23,168 nt of DNA from Chara braunii (taxonomy: Eukaryota; Streptophyta; Charophyceae; Charales; Characeae), in contig BFEA01001204.1 of NCBI GenBank assembly GCA_003427395.1, forward strand, positions 73,318 through 96,485, written 5' to 3'. Numbering within the stretch: the stretch's first letter is position 1; each line of letters opens with the position of its first letter. The notes beneath the pieces are model-generated. The model had not been told where the DNA came from. It saw only the letters and a program-made list of their open reading frames with translations, and searched no databases. This document shows positions 1-10,483 of the stretch, piece by piece. Made by a program: the position numbers and the translations under genes.

Positions 1-373
1 CATCCGCCATAGTCAACCACCTCACTTCTTCTTCCTCCTCCACCTCTATCACCCATCCACCATAGTCAACCACCTTCGCATCTTCTTCCTCCTCCACCTT
101 CATCACTCATCCACCTTAGCCAACCACCTTCACACCTTCTTCCTCCTCCACCTCCTTCACCCATCCGCCATAGCCGACCACCTCACACCTTTCTCTTCCT
201 CTAACTCTTTCACCCATCCATCATAGCTAGCCACCTCACACCTTATTCTCCCTCCACCTCCATCATACATCCACCATAGTCAACCACCTCACACCTTCCT
301 CCTCCTCCACCTCCATCACCCATCCTCCATAGCCAACCACCTTCACACCTCCTTCCTCCTCCACCTTAATGAC
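1..373. repeat. 53-54 bp minisatellite, seven units
   Basis: Seven consecutive units begin at 1, 54, 108, 162, 215, 268 and 321. Each starts with a catcc(g/a)ccatag-like phrase, continues with (t/c)caaccacct(t)cac, and ends in a C/T-rich tail of the ttcctcctccacct type. Units are 53 or 54 bp and differ by scattered substitutions and one-base indels. The period is not a multiple of three, so it is unlikely to be a coding repeat. The array may continue left of the window, since the first unit starts at base 1. Confidence 0.9.
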
Positions 374-490
374 TGACCAACACCATGTTCAAAGGAATGT
401 GGGATTACGGGACACAGAAGGGGTCTTACGTAAGACAGTAGGGCGAGTAGGAGATAAGCCTTAGCTAGACGTAGGGAGTCTTCCTCTTCT

Positions 491-492
<2 letters not shown>

Positions 493-573
<81 letters not shown>

Positions 574-574
574 N

Positions 575-612
<38 letters not shown>
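493..612. repeat. (CT)n microsatellite with one ambiguous base
   Basis: An uninterrupted CT dinucleotide tract of about 120 bp, broken only by an N at 574. The Arg-Glu or Ser-Leu repeat peptides translatable from it are artefacts. The true length is uncertain because such tracts collapse in assemblies. Confidence 0.97.
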
Positions 613-616
<4 letters not shown>

Positions 617-2894
617 GTTCGTTGACTTCCCCTCATCTACCCCTCCCATACTCTAAGTTTAAACTTAACCCTCTTCTCCCTTTTCCTTTTGGCATGTGAC
701 TATCTGTTCCCCACTCACTTGTCACATTGCCAGGGGACAAGCAGTGAAAGAACTTTGGCCTCACTTGGTGGAAAGAGAGGGCAAGGGGAGGGTTGATGGT
801 CCCTTACGCCACCAAGAAGGAAAAGTGTTTGAGGATTGGAAAGACTTGGGAGCTTAAAGGACTTGAGTATTTGTAAGGACTTAAGGATTGACAAGTTCCG
901 GGGCTTGAAAAAACTTGTTGAGTGAAAGAAAGCTCAGTGGACTCGACCAACACCCTGACTGCATGTGAAAGAGAAGAGGATGGTTTGGGTAATGGAAAGG
1001 AATGGCGAAGGAAGGAACCAAGGGACAAAGAAAATAAGCATGTGGGAGGGATTATGTGTTGACCCCAAATGGGGGTTGTGCCTATCTATATTGCATTGAG
1101 TGTGCAGGTGAGTAACCTTAAGATGTCTTGAGTTGGATAGCGCTCGGAGAGGTCGGCCAACGAAAAGGGACATAAGTTGAATGGGTTGTGAACGTAACCT
1201 TCCCCCATGAATGAGTCTATTGAGCATATTGTCCCGCTTGTGAAAGAAAATGTGGTATGAATAGCTGAAGTTTGCAAAAGCAATGGGTGGCCGAGAGGAC
1301 CACCAAGTCACATGAAAGTGTGGGTGGACCCCTGAAAAGACTAAGCGGTGTATAGGGAAGCAATAAGACATGATGTATGATGCATGAGACAGAGGAAGCC
1401 AACACACAAAACAACTAGAGGAAGAAGCGGAGGGCACCCTAGTGAGGCGATAGGTGTCAGCAATACTTAGTCAAAGGGTCTAAGTCGAGGGGTGTCCCTA
1501 TACCTCGATGAAGTCGTTAGACCATGTAATTAGTGAATGAATGCGTGACCCAAGGAGGACGTTTGACCTACGCGTGGAGGAAGATGAATCTTTAAAGAAT
1601 CCCTGGACTGCATGAGTAAGGATCAATGGCTTGAGAACTCAATGAGGCATCGAAAGATGGACGCTTGCAAAAAATCGGCAAGATTATTCACTTAACACGA
1701 GAGTTGAGCTACATCCCCAATTTTTAAGCTCTCTCGCTCATTGGCCCACCCTCATCCATCTCAAAGCACTAGGTGGGGGTAACCCCGTGACGAATGGCTC
1801 CGCGACCTAAGCATGAGCGTGGGCAGAGCCGAGCTAAGTGGGACCCGCTGAGGGGTCGACTTAACTCGAAAGTCTAACAGGGTGGGGCCCTACACCGGGT
1901 CTGCTCGTGAGATTGCTTGTGTGAGCGATGGTGGTATTCTGATAGGGGGAAGACCATTTGGGGAAGAGAAGGCAATGCGAGCGAGAGGAATGAGAGACGC
2001 AACTAGTGTATGCGGCAGTCTGCATTGACCACTTCATCACGTATATTAGTCTTCAGATTAATGTGATTCATGTTGTACGTCGTAGTGTAGGCTAAAGTAG
2101 GTTATGAGCAGAGATAGGTTGGGTGTTGAGCACCCATAGAGAAGGGTGGCATTGGATACTACGTTGGTGGTGGTGAGAAAAGGCCGACATTGATATTTGA
2201 GTTCATTGCATTGCTCTTATTTGACTTGTATCTCAGTGCATTATGTTTTTTTCTTCGGACACGACTCTCTGGGTTTCAACGTGATATTACAAATTGGTTT
2301 TCTGTGTATCGCTCTCACTCATTTTCCTTGCAATTATAACTTCAAGTAACTGAAAAAGAAAAAAACGAAAATGAATTCCCTGACCCTTTCCCCTGCATGC
2401 CATTTCTCTGATGGAAATTCTGATATAAAAGCCATGATCGGATTCCGGTGTCCCCCGGGTAACGCCTGTCCAAGATGGACCTGGTCTCTTGGTGCCCCTC
2501 CAAAAAATACAGGTCCCCAATTAATGGAGCCGGCATGGCTGCAGAAGATCACAAACGAGGACGCCGACTGCTTGACAACAATGGAGAGAATGACAAGATA
2601 AGAGGATCGACTGGGTCGGATGCTTGGTTACAAAATATTGGTCAGTCAATCCTCTGGCCCCAGGGCAATCAATTCTGGCAGGTAGCCCAGAATCTGCCCT
2701 AAAATGGAGGTTGAGTTGCCAACTAGGATAAAAAGCAGAGCATCTGGCAGTCTGTCAAAGGCTGAAGAGGTTGACCATAGTCAATGTACTCCGCAAAAGT
2801 TCTTCTTTTCTGAACTACTCTATTAAAAAGGAGGCGTTGATCCGTTGGGCCCGGTTTCCAGCAGATGCTACTCCCCACCAATAGATTGGAGCAG
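613..2894. other. Stretch without recognisable gene
   Basis: I see no convincing coding sequence, RNA gene or element boundary here. Positions 839-910 contain loosely repeated ggactt-like words. The part from about 1,700 to 2,290 has a texture reminiscent of degenerate LTR DNA, but no LTR ends, primer-binding site or coding homology could be defined. Short open frames at 2,371-2,702 on the plus strand include one with a good plant start context at about 2,535, but it encodes only 55 unrecognised residues. Confidence 0.6.
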
Positions 2895-2911
2895 GTACGA
2901 CGGTGTCGTAC
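2895..2911. other. Perfect short hairpin followed by T-run
   Basis: GTACGAC (2895-2901), a 3-nt loop, then GTCGTAC (2905-2911), directly followed by six T residues. This is a 7-bp perfect stem plus T-tract on the plus strand. The shape resembles a terminator, but no transcription unit is visible upstream, so the role is unknown. Confidence 0.55.
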
Positions 2912-3462
2912 TTTTTTCTAATCAGACCAGTCTCGACGGTCAGAAAGACAACAACCTGTCACATAGGATTTTGCTGACTTTTGCAATAAATAAATTAATT
3001 AAATAAGACAAATTCCTTCCTGTGTGCGTCCAACTTTGAGCGAGACCCTTCAATTGTGGTCTACGTCGGTCCCCGGTCTTAAGAATCTTTAATTATAATT
3101 CAGAATAGTAAATGCAATTAATAAATTAAAATAAAAATGCAGAGCACATAATGATTTTCAATTTAGGAATTTGAGAACTGTGACATAATCAGCAACGAGC
3201 ATATCTTCAAACAATGCTGCTGAAACGAGATCAAGACTAACTTGACTCAAGGCAAAGACAAAATAAATGAGGGAAGGTGAAAAATCATAATAATCTCATA
3301 AAGTACAGATGAATAGACATGACCAACACTCTTCAAAAGTCCTCACTCATCCCTCTCAAGTATTATCATTTATCTCTCATTTGACTTTATATCTCGTGTG
3401 CCTTGAGCCACGTCTACGTATCTCCTGATATTGTGGTATAGTGATATAAAGCCACCTGAAGC

Positions 3463-4616
3463 CTACGAGTTCCGAATAGGTTCATCCAAGGTCGAAGATT
3501 TGAAAGTCAAGCATAACACAAAACTCTTCTCACAGAGTAGGGAGATATGGTCTCGAGAAGACCCCTCGTCTGAGATGTCGGAACTTTGATGATTCAGTCG
3601 CTGCCTCATAGTCAATCTTTGTTGATGAGATATACCTCTTTGCGAGGGCAACCAATTCACCCGAGTAAGAACGATCAATGAGGTAGAAAGGGGTCGGAGG
3701 TCTAGTGTAGTTGAAGTATAGCTTTGGACCAAAGCTATGAATAAACTTTGCACTCTCCTGAAACACTCGTGTTCTCTTCTCAACATACCGGGTTGCTATA
3801 ACCCAGACTGAGTCGAAATGCTCACGAGTCTCTTTACCCTTCTTCACATAGATCCTCAGATTATGGATGGTTCCCTCTACAAACTCAGGGAGAACCACAA
3901 AGATTGACAGATCTTCTTGTCTAAAACCGACTGCACTGACATATTGGTACTGGAAAACATCCTTGGAGGCGATACTATTGAGATCGGTTAATACTGGTTG
4001 ACTGGACAGGAAGTGATAACACTTATGTGTCGAGGAAATTTATGATATTAAGTCAATTGACTGAGATTCAATAATGATCAAAGAATTGTTGATAGAGGAC
4101 CCACTGATTGAATATCACTGATGAGAACACTGGTTGATTGATACTGATCTGAGAACAAATTGATAGAAGTTGTGTGATGACTGAAACTGATAGTTGGTCT
4201 TAGATGTTGAGCTTATGGAGGGAGTCGACACCGAAACTGTCAAAGAGAACCGGACTGATTGATGTTTGTCGTTGCTTTTAGTGATACCCGATGCAAATTG
4301 AAACTGATTATTCAAAACGGGGAGCTTTGTTGAAAGTTTATATGAGAATTACCTCAATCTAGGCCCACTGAGACTGCATTACTTCTCTTGCTCTTTGTAG
4401 AGTCTCGAAGGAAGAGACTATGTTGTGCAGCTTCTCATCAGATCCATAGATATAGAAGTACTCGATAAACTCGTGTTGATTCCTCACTCTCCCAACTGCA
4501 ACAACTCTTCACCCTCTATTATTGCCTTCGATCTCATTGAGTACTTTGTCTTCCCAGTTTTCTGCTTTGTCTCAATAAAGTGCTCCGTACATCACAAACG
4601 TGTTTCTATTTGCCAT
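3463..4616 (-). pseudogene. Decayed two-exon gene of unknown family
   Basis: Exon 1 starts at the ATG at 4616-4614 and reads to GAG at 4355-4353, followed directly by a GT donor. It keeps a protein-like frame (for example EFIEYFYIYGSDEKLHN) despite three in-frame stops: TGA at 4572-4574, TGA at 4509-4511 and TAG at 4359-4361. Exon 2 starts at 4021 after an AG and reads open for about 163 codons to a TGA at 3530-3532. It includes VFQYQYVSAVGFRQEDLSIF and FGPKLYFNYTRPPTPFYLID. Exon phases match (0/0). Near 3,545 a protein-like stretch continues in another frame (ending LDEPIRNS at 3463), suggesting a frameshift. I do not recognise the family. It could be a host gene, a transposon ORF or an old integrated sequence. 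The frame, splice and promoter signals together make chance unlikely, but no homology was tested. Confidence 0.5.
4022..4352 (-). other. Inferred GT-AG intron with ACTGAT-rich interior
   Basis: The minus-strand sequence runs from GTAATT at 4352 to an AG at 4023-4022. The two flanking open frames are then joined in phase 0. It is about 331 bp and A/T-rich. The plus strand shows six exact ACTGAT words within about 206 bp (4103, 4117, 4143, 4186, 4254, 4303), read as ATCAGT in the transcript direction. Splicing is inferred from sequence only. Confidence 0.45.
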
Positions 4617-4771
4617 GCTCACCTCCCTTTCATTATCTGTTGTACCTTCTGAAATAAATGACGTGGTTTCTAGCTAAATTAATTGAAGTAGTTGCTAATG
4701 CACCATTACTAAAATTTTACAGTTGTTGAGCTATCGCAATAGTAAATTTGTTGGCAAAAGAGCATGACTGG

Positions 4772-4778
4772 TTATATA
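4772..4778 (-). promoter_or_regulatory. TATA box upstream of the decayed two-exon gene
   Basis: TATATAA on the minus strand, about 156 bp upstream of the ATG at 4616. That leaves a plausible 5' leader of about 125 nt if transcription starts about 30 nt downstream. The region is AT-rich, so a chance match is possible. Confidence 0.4.
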
Positions 4779-4952
4779 AATGCTTACTACTAGTAGCATA
4801 CTAGCAACTTACTACCATGTCGGATTTGTGGATCTCACGATTAGCAGTCCGCTACCGAAAGAAAGTCAGTTGCAGAGCGATTACTATTACGACTTCCCTA
4901 CTAAGAACAACTATTAGTGTGCTTCAGAATTGCTACTCGGAATTCTCACTCG

Positions 4953-4961
4953 TATATAAAG
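4953..4961 (+). promoter_or_regulatory. TATA-like box on plus strand
   Basis: TATATAAAG preceded by CG, a good match to plant TATA elements, about 175 bp from and divergent to the minus-strand TATA box. No recognisable plus-strand gene follows. The open frame at 5175-5471 begins with TTG and matches nothing I know. Confidence 0.3.
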
Positions 4962-7287
4962 CAAGGTAATACTCGAGTGTGGATCTCAAGTTTGTATGGG
5001 ATTATAGGATATAGTTGTTCTTACAACAGTATGTAGTCCCCTAATTCACTTGGAATCGTATGATAACAAGAGAAAGGTCACTGCTATTACACGACTCAGG
5101 GTCCAAATGAAACCCAAAGCATGGTATATTAATGTTCAAATATAAAGTTGGGCATAACTAAATGTGGTTCCTGATTGTACACAACGACTAAGTACGAACC
5201 TTGTCTGCATGTAATTATGAAGCGCAACATAAAATGGTCTTTATTCATGCACGAGACAAGTATTGTCCGACGAACTTTTGGAGGTTGTTCTCACTTGAAC
5301 ATTACGACTCACACGGACAATAAGGATCCCAACTTAACCAGCCCACAGAAGGTTGCCAACTCAGGGAAACAACTACCCCGTATAGATAGCACAAGAGTTA
5401 GTGAGATTCGTCAAGTTTTACACACACCCGAAATAAGATTGCTTGGCAGGACTCGAATCATACTATCATAGAAACTAAAGAGGTTCAAGTGATTAGCATG
5501 CCGGACATTTACCAATGGCTATGATGAACCCGCTAAGCAAAACCTATAGAGTGTTATCATACACATATCTCGTTCGTTTTCTGAACAAACGACTCATTGA
5601 ACCAAGATCATATGAGATTGGCTTGGAGCACTGATCAAGCTAATACCTTGTCATTTACTAACGTGGAAAGATACGAAACAGTCAATAATAAATGAGATTA
5701 AATAGATGGGTTCAATAATTAATCAACTAAGTGAAGTTACTACTACTATTTGGGTGCAAATATACCAGACAAAGAGTTCAAGACCACGGCCAAAGGCACA
5801 CATCTACCCATGAAAGAGTCTCTAATGCACTCAAAGAGTTATAATACTGTATTAATACATCTTCTTTCATGACTAGCGATTTCAACATGCAACAGTTTTA
5901 TGATTTTTTTAGTTTTGAACTTTTGCCAGTGAAAGTCACCCGAGTAGTAAGAAGGTCTTATTTCAAGTTATTTGTAAACCTTCAAATCTTCAGGGGACAT
6001 CCCCGAAAGACTTCACTAATTGTTGTAGGCCCGTGCAAAATCTCGAGCCGTAGGACGTCTCAAAAAAATTACACATTGTTAACTCAGTTCGTAAGTCTGG
6101 GTTATGACTTTGATCAGTCCCCGTCAACAAGGTATTTGGCTAAAAGGTACGCCACTTTTCTCAGTTATAATTGTAGTTATACCTTTCATCTCTTTGCCAC
6201 TATCAGTCTCTGCACTCCCTCATTTTCACTAAAGACCAAAAGGCAAAAATTTAGTTAGCATTTCCCCATCAGAAAGTGTTACTAAGCTTGCGTGATTTGA
6301 TCTAAGAGGCTAGGAAAATTATCGATGTCGATTTCATAAATGAACAAAAATTGACCCAAACCAATTACTTCTAGCCGAAATTGGATCTCATCTAGGCGGA
6401 ATACCCAAGTAGTTAACTATTATTAAGGACACTTAGCCACCATGGGAAAGTTCATAAATTGTCAGACAAAATCTTACGGGAGATCAACGAGAATAAAGTT
6501 AGGTCCACCGTATGATAACAGAAGTCAAACCATAAGAAAATCAATCTTTCGATCGTGTCTCCGACTGATTGATTCACAGTATCCTTCCATTTGACCAAAG
6601 AAAATACTCCAATCTACTAAGCAAAATCCTGACAACAAGGCCTGGTTTAAGTCTGAATGGAAACACTAACAAAGTAGGTATCCCAAGCTTTATATATCGG
6701 ACGGATGATTATCATACATGGATTAAGCAATCCTCCACAACCAGTAGAATTAACTTCATGCACTTGCAAGTCACTCAGAATCGCAACCGATTACCAGCAC
6801 CTGATCCTACCTCTTCAAACTGTATTACTTCCGCAGTACAAATTAAGAGCTAGTAGCTTCAGATGTAAGAAAGTTCTCCCTCTAGCGAGTCTCCTTGATA
6901 GATTAGAACAAGGAAACCGTGTCACGCAACGTCAAGGAAATGATCTCTGACAATTGAGCCTCGTTTAAGTTGTGTAGTGACCGTCTCCCGACAGTCATAT
7001 CCTGTCACTTCCTTCGCGTGCAAATTCAAAAAGATCATTGTACGATAGTATCAATAGCACCACTTGAGCCTGCACATTCCTCACCATTTGTTGATTCTTT
7101 CATGTCATCAAGCTCGTACGTCAGAACCTGCATGAGGGGTTCGAACGGAGATAGTCAGAATAACATCAACTGCTTGTTCTCATGTAGTATTCACCAGAGG
7201 ATCTGCACACGCCTCATCTTACTCTTTCTTTACCGTCTTTAATAGCCTCGCGGACGTCTTATCTGAGCATGGGAAATGATGTTAAGA
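4962..7287. other. AT-rich stretch without recognisable gene
   Basis: Open frames of 60-130 codons occur on the plus strand (for example 5869-6258 and 6569-6853). Their translations show no motif I recognise and often lack an ATG. I found no tRNA, no paired repeats and no element ends. Degenerate transposon DNA is the likeliest content, but I cannot show it. Confidence 0.55.
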
Positions 7288-7308
7288 AATAAAGAAAAAA
7301 AAAAAAAA
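7288..7308 (+). other. AATAAA plus A14 tract, possible retroposon tail
   Basis: AATAAA at 7288-7293 is followed after one G by 14 A residues (7295-7308). This resembles the 3' end of a reverse-transcribed, polyadenylated insertion on the plus strand. No target-site duplication was identified, and the upstream sequence is not recognised. Confidence 0.3.
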
Positions 7309-8039
7309 CACTCGTAACACTCTTGTGGAGAGAGACCTCAGTGGTTACACGTGTCGCTAGCACCTAGTGTCCTCCCGCGTCACTATCTCCTGGCAACTTG
7401 TAACGACCTCGCTACAAATTGTACTTTGCGAGGAACCAATCACTACCACGCCCTTCGTACATGCACTCCAATGAGTCTGGTCTTTAAGCAATATGTAGTA
7501 ATTGACGTTAACAAAGAACCAGAAGCTCGTATGCAGTGAGCAGGAATTGACTCAACAGTGAGTCAGTCTTCCTGTGAGGATCAAACACAAAAGAACCTCC
7601 AAGATCGACTTTTATAGCATAAGTGAATCACTTACTCCCCATTCATCCGAGTCACTCTCTCATAGTCCATAATCGTCTCATAGGATCAGCACATCTGCTC
7701 ACAATCCTGTAACCCATGTAAAAAGTGTAACGTCAACTGAATCACCGTCGTGTATCGTTCTCACATGTCTAACTCCTTTTTGTCTCACATCGTCACGTGT
7801 ACCCCGCACGAACCTCACACCTTCACTTTTTCGCAACCTGCAGGTTACCTGCACTACTCAATACCACACGCAATACCATGACTTCAGAGAGAGGATGACG
7901 TCAACAGGAACATCCCTCACTTCATACTACAGTAGTCTGACTTCTCCCTCTCTCGTGTCATCACTAGTACTCAGCATAGTGCATTCGCTCTCAACTTCAT
8001 TATCCCAGAGATGGAGAGACACAAAACTACACGATTGTT
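7309..8039. other. No gene seen
   Basis: Pyrimidine-rich sequence with several (g/a)acgtcaac words (about 7728, 7896, 8043) that recur to the right at about 9143. This suggests it is degenerate material related to the duplicated block that follows. No coding frame is supported. Confidence 0.5.
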
Positions 8040-8453
8040 TGCGACGTCAACAGTGAGGTCCACACCTCGAGCATCCATGAGTTTCGTCACTCTCTTGCCC
8101 TGCGGTCCCGTAACTGCCTACCTCTGGCTCAGTGCCTTCGTCAACGTGAGTTGACCTCTGGGCCTTCCTCTACCAGTGCAACTGGCGAGGTGATCCCACC
8201 TCCACTGATCCAGTCTGTGCTAGGACGGGGTCTCAGCGGCATCACTAGCCTCGGACTCAGCCTCAGAGTCCCGGTTCAGGTCCTGTTGTTCGCGTTCCGT
8301 GGTCCCAACAGACGTCTCCGTCTCTTGGTACGAAATGTTCACCGGGACCTCCGCAGTCACGCCGTCCCTTCCTCTTGGCCCTGTTCTTCGCCTCTGTGAC
8401 GGCTGACTGCAGCTTTGGGTCCGTCCTCATCTCCTCCTCCACTCATTGATCTT
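8040..8453 (-). pseudogene. Decayed acidic protein gene, copy A
   Basis: The minus strand aligns with copy B at 9140-9580. From the ATG at 8430 it reads MRTDPKLQSAVTEAKNRAKR. After a frameshift the same protein continues with phrases such as ISYQETETSVGTTEREQQDL and ASDAAETPS, then a TAG where copy B has Trp, then HRLDQWRWDHL. Conserved positions shared with copy B include PKLQ, TEAKNRA, TTERE and DQWR-DHL, separated by an Asp/Glu/Ser-rich linker. Agreement is better at the amino-acid than the DNA level, which argues that both copies were once coding. I cannot assign a family. A TATA box and small hairpin lie just upstream. A retroelement protein is one possibility. Confidence 0.5.
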
Positions 8454-8488
8454 GCGAGAGTGTTATTCTCGCGACTATTCTTTTATAG
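8454..8488 (-). promoter_or_regulatory. TATA box and small hairpin upstream of copy A
   Basis: CTATAAAA on the minus strand (plus 8481-8488) lies about 50 bp upstream of the copy A ATG at 8430. Between them is a 6-bp-arm inverted repeat, GCGAGA (8454-8459) and TCTCGC (8467-8472), at about the expected start site. Homology between copies A and B stops at this point, so copy A may have its own promoter or an element boundary here. Confidence 0.35.
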
Positions 8489-9139
8489 AGCTTGGACAGT
8501 GTCGTAGGACCCGTGCTTTCAACAAAACAATTTTGACTAAGGGGTTAATACAGGCACCCCTCACGGCTAACTTACAGAAGTCTGACTTCGCTTCTCGTGC
8601 ATATTCCATACAGGTCCAACCGACCTGTATTGTGATAAGGATGGAGAACATAAGATGGCGTGATGTTGACTTTAGGAGGGATACACACCCTTGGGGATTG
8701 ACTATTGCACATTCATGCAAGCACGCACATACTTCGTCCCACACCCACCGGCGACTGTCCTCCATTCATTTTTAGACTATTAAATCCTGGGTAGTTTTCC
8801 CAATCATAAGAGAACGCGCACCGGCTGATGAAGACTTGTACGCAAAAGGTTGGTCGTAGTTGGAGGATGACCTCAACTGCAAGTGTCCTTCCCTGCCAGC
8901 TCCCTTGCGCAGGTGATCAGAGTAACGACTCCTAAGTCTCAGAGCACAATCTTCCTGAAAATAAAACCTTTCCCTTCATCTCTCCTTCGCAGTGACGAGC
9001 ATCCCGCCTGTAAACATCTCTCGCTTATCCAGGTTTCGTCCACTATAATACCGATCTGCTGAATGTAACCACCTCACGGTCTCAGTCACGTCGCTGCATG
9101 CGCAAGATCAGTGCCTCTCTCGACATGATAACCATGGAG
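8489..9139. other. Spacer between duplicated copies
   Basis: A 96-codon open frame on the minus strand (8765-8475, ATG start) precedes the TATA box. Its translation is not recognised and it overlaps the hairpin below, so I do not call it a gene. No other feature is supported. Confidence 0.5.
8608..8630. other. Perfect 9-bp-arm hairpin
   Basis: ATACAGGTC (8608-8616), a 5-nt loop, then GACCTGTAT (8622-8630). The stem is perfect. It sits in the spacer upstream of copy A. Its function is unknown; it could be a palindromic protein-binding site. Confidence 0.6.
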
Positions 9140-9673
9140 AGTTGACGTCAACATCAAAGGGTGATCGTGCAAGACGTCTCTCTCTCTCTTTCTACATGCC
9201 CTCTCTCTCTCCCTCTCGAACTCTTGTAACTGTCCGCTCCTGCTCAATGCCCGTGTCGACGCGAGTTGACCTCCGGGCCCTCCTCTACCGGCTCTACTTG
9301 CAGGTGGTCTCGTCTCCACTGATCCATGCCATGCCAGGACTGGGTCTCTACATCGCTCTCCTCAGAATCAGCCTTTGAGTCTCCATCTAGGTCCCTATGT
9401 TCCCTCTCAGTGGTCCCTTTTGAGGTCTTTGTCTCGTGGTAAGCAATAGTGACTTCTATCCGAGTCGTAACGTGGTCCCGCCGAAACCTCTTCTCCGCCC
9501 TGTTCTTTGCCTCGGTGATTGCCGTCTGCAACTTTGGGTCGTCTCATTTCTACCTCTCTACCCCCCTCGACGTTGATCTTCAGTTTTGCGTCCTCCCCAT
9601 CAAAGTTCAGGATCGTCATGATCCAGGGGCCGTCTCCGGACGCTAAGGACCAGCACCTCCTCGCCAAACCCAC
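9140..9673 (-). pseudogene. Decayed acidic protein gene, copy B
   Basis: The upstream part (9673 down to about 9555) reads IMTILNFDGEDAKLKINVEG in one frame. A shortfall of about 2 nt relative to copy A at the internal ATG shifts the frame, and the protein then continues PKLQTAITEAKNRAEKR, VTIAYHETKTSKGTTERE, DGDSKADSEESD and HGMDQWRRDHL to a TGA at 9244-9246. Homology with copy A extends past the stop to about 9140. Composition is acidic and Ser/Thr-rich; no membrane segment or zinc motif is visible. The family is unknown. It is the better preserved of the two copies and the best query for a search. Confidence 0.5.
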
Positions 9674-10203
9674 TGGCGAGCCGCCACAGGAGATTCAAGC
9701 CTTCGTAAAATTCTACTTACCATACTGTTGGGGAAGAAGGGGAAAAATTATCGACCGCCCACCTGAACAACCTTCCTCTCCCTCTCACTCTATGTGAGAG
9801 TACGCTCTCTCCCTTCCCGACTGAACCCAAACTGAAGCTCCCTCGTCGGTAACAACCCAAAATACACTTCCCCTAGTGAATGTAACTTGTGGCATCCCCA
9901 GCCGCCATAACCCACCTACCCATGTAGAGTCGCGCCTTGACCTCATCCATGCACGCCAACCCAACAAGCATCATCTATCTTACCTTCACGGATGACGGCA
10001 CCGCACTCCAACAGCGCTCCTCAGCGCCATACCCACCATGCCTTACTCCCTCGCCGTGCACTCCCTCCCACCGCCACTCACCGGCTGCTCACACCCCTAG
10101 GACACCATTGTCGTGTGAAGACGCGAAATCCGAATGGGCGCTTCTGGTCGGACCGGCCGCAACGCTCCTGGTAGCGCTACTCAAAAGTACTGGTGACAAA
10201 AGT

Positions 10204-10204
<1 letters not shown>
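9674..10204. other. Stretch without supported gene, possible coding remnant
   Basis: On the minus strand near 9,960-9,885 a short protein-like phrase (MDEVKARLYMGRWVMAAG) runs into a TAG. It lies upstream of copy B in the same orientation and could be a remnant of its 5' exon, with a GTAAGT-type donor near 9,720. Frames do not join cleanly, so this stays a guess. The rest looks non-coding. Confidence 0.35.
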
Positions 10205-10242
<38 letters not shown>

Positions 10243-10252
10243 NNNNNNNNNN

Positions 10253-10339
<87 letters not shown>
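10205..10339. repeat. (GA)n microsatellite with 10-N assembly gap
   Basis: An almost pure GA tract of about 135 bp containing ten N residues at 10243-10252. The N-run is a gap placeholder inside the repeat, so its real length is unknown. Glu-Arg repeat proteins translated across it are not real. Confidence 0.97.
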
Positions 10340-10342
<3 letters not shown>

Positions 10343-10447
10343 AGGTGAGAGACGACACAAGGTAAACCAACATCCCGAACGTGACTTCCGCATTAAAAAA
10401 TAATTGTGAAGAACGACAGCGGAATCAGACGCATGGTCCGAGCTGCG

Positions 10448-10457
10448 TGTGCGACCG
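10448..10457. repeat. Left target-site duplication of the LINE
   Basis: TGTGCGACCG lies immediately next to the poly-T run that marks the LINE's poly(A) tail. The identical 10-mer occurs at 21169-21178, beyond the 5' region of the element. Adjacency to the tail is what a LINE insertion predicts. Confidence 0.6.
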
Positions 10458-10483
10458 TTTTTTTTTTTTTTTTTTTTTTTTTT
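10458..10483 (-). other. LINE poly(A) tail
   Basis: Twenty-six consecutive T residues on the plus strand, equal to a poly(A) tail on the LINE's sense strand. It lies about 300 bp downstream of the ORF2 end and directly against the candidate target-site duplication. Confidence 0.8.

Noticed and set aside
343-649. Arg-Glu repeat open frames
   Set aside because: They are translations of the CT microsatellite, include an N, and have no independent coding support.
934-1437. 167-codon open frame on the minus strand
   Set aside because: Cys/Ser/His/Phe-rich composition without motifs, typical of a chance frame opposite purine-rich DNA.
2131-2300. Possible short LTR (tgttgagcaccc ... tattaca)
   Set aside because: No second copy, no primer-binding site and no flanking duplication; similarity of the ends is only suggestive.
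2371-2702. Overlapping plus-strand open frames, one with a good start context
   Set aside because: Short (up to 76 codons), unrecognised, and no splice or promoter signals beyond the start context.
5869-6258. 129-codon plus-strand open frame
   Set aside because: No ATG with context, no motif, and neither strand matched retroelement proteins I know.
7136-7148. Box-B-like GGGGTTCGAACGG, possible tRNA
   Set aside because: No box A, acceptor stem or cloverleaf could be drawn around it.
10089-10393. Ser-Leu and Glu-Arg repeat proteins
   Set aside because: They cross the GA microsatellite and its 10-N gap.
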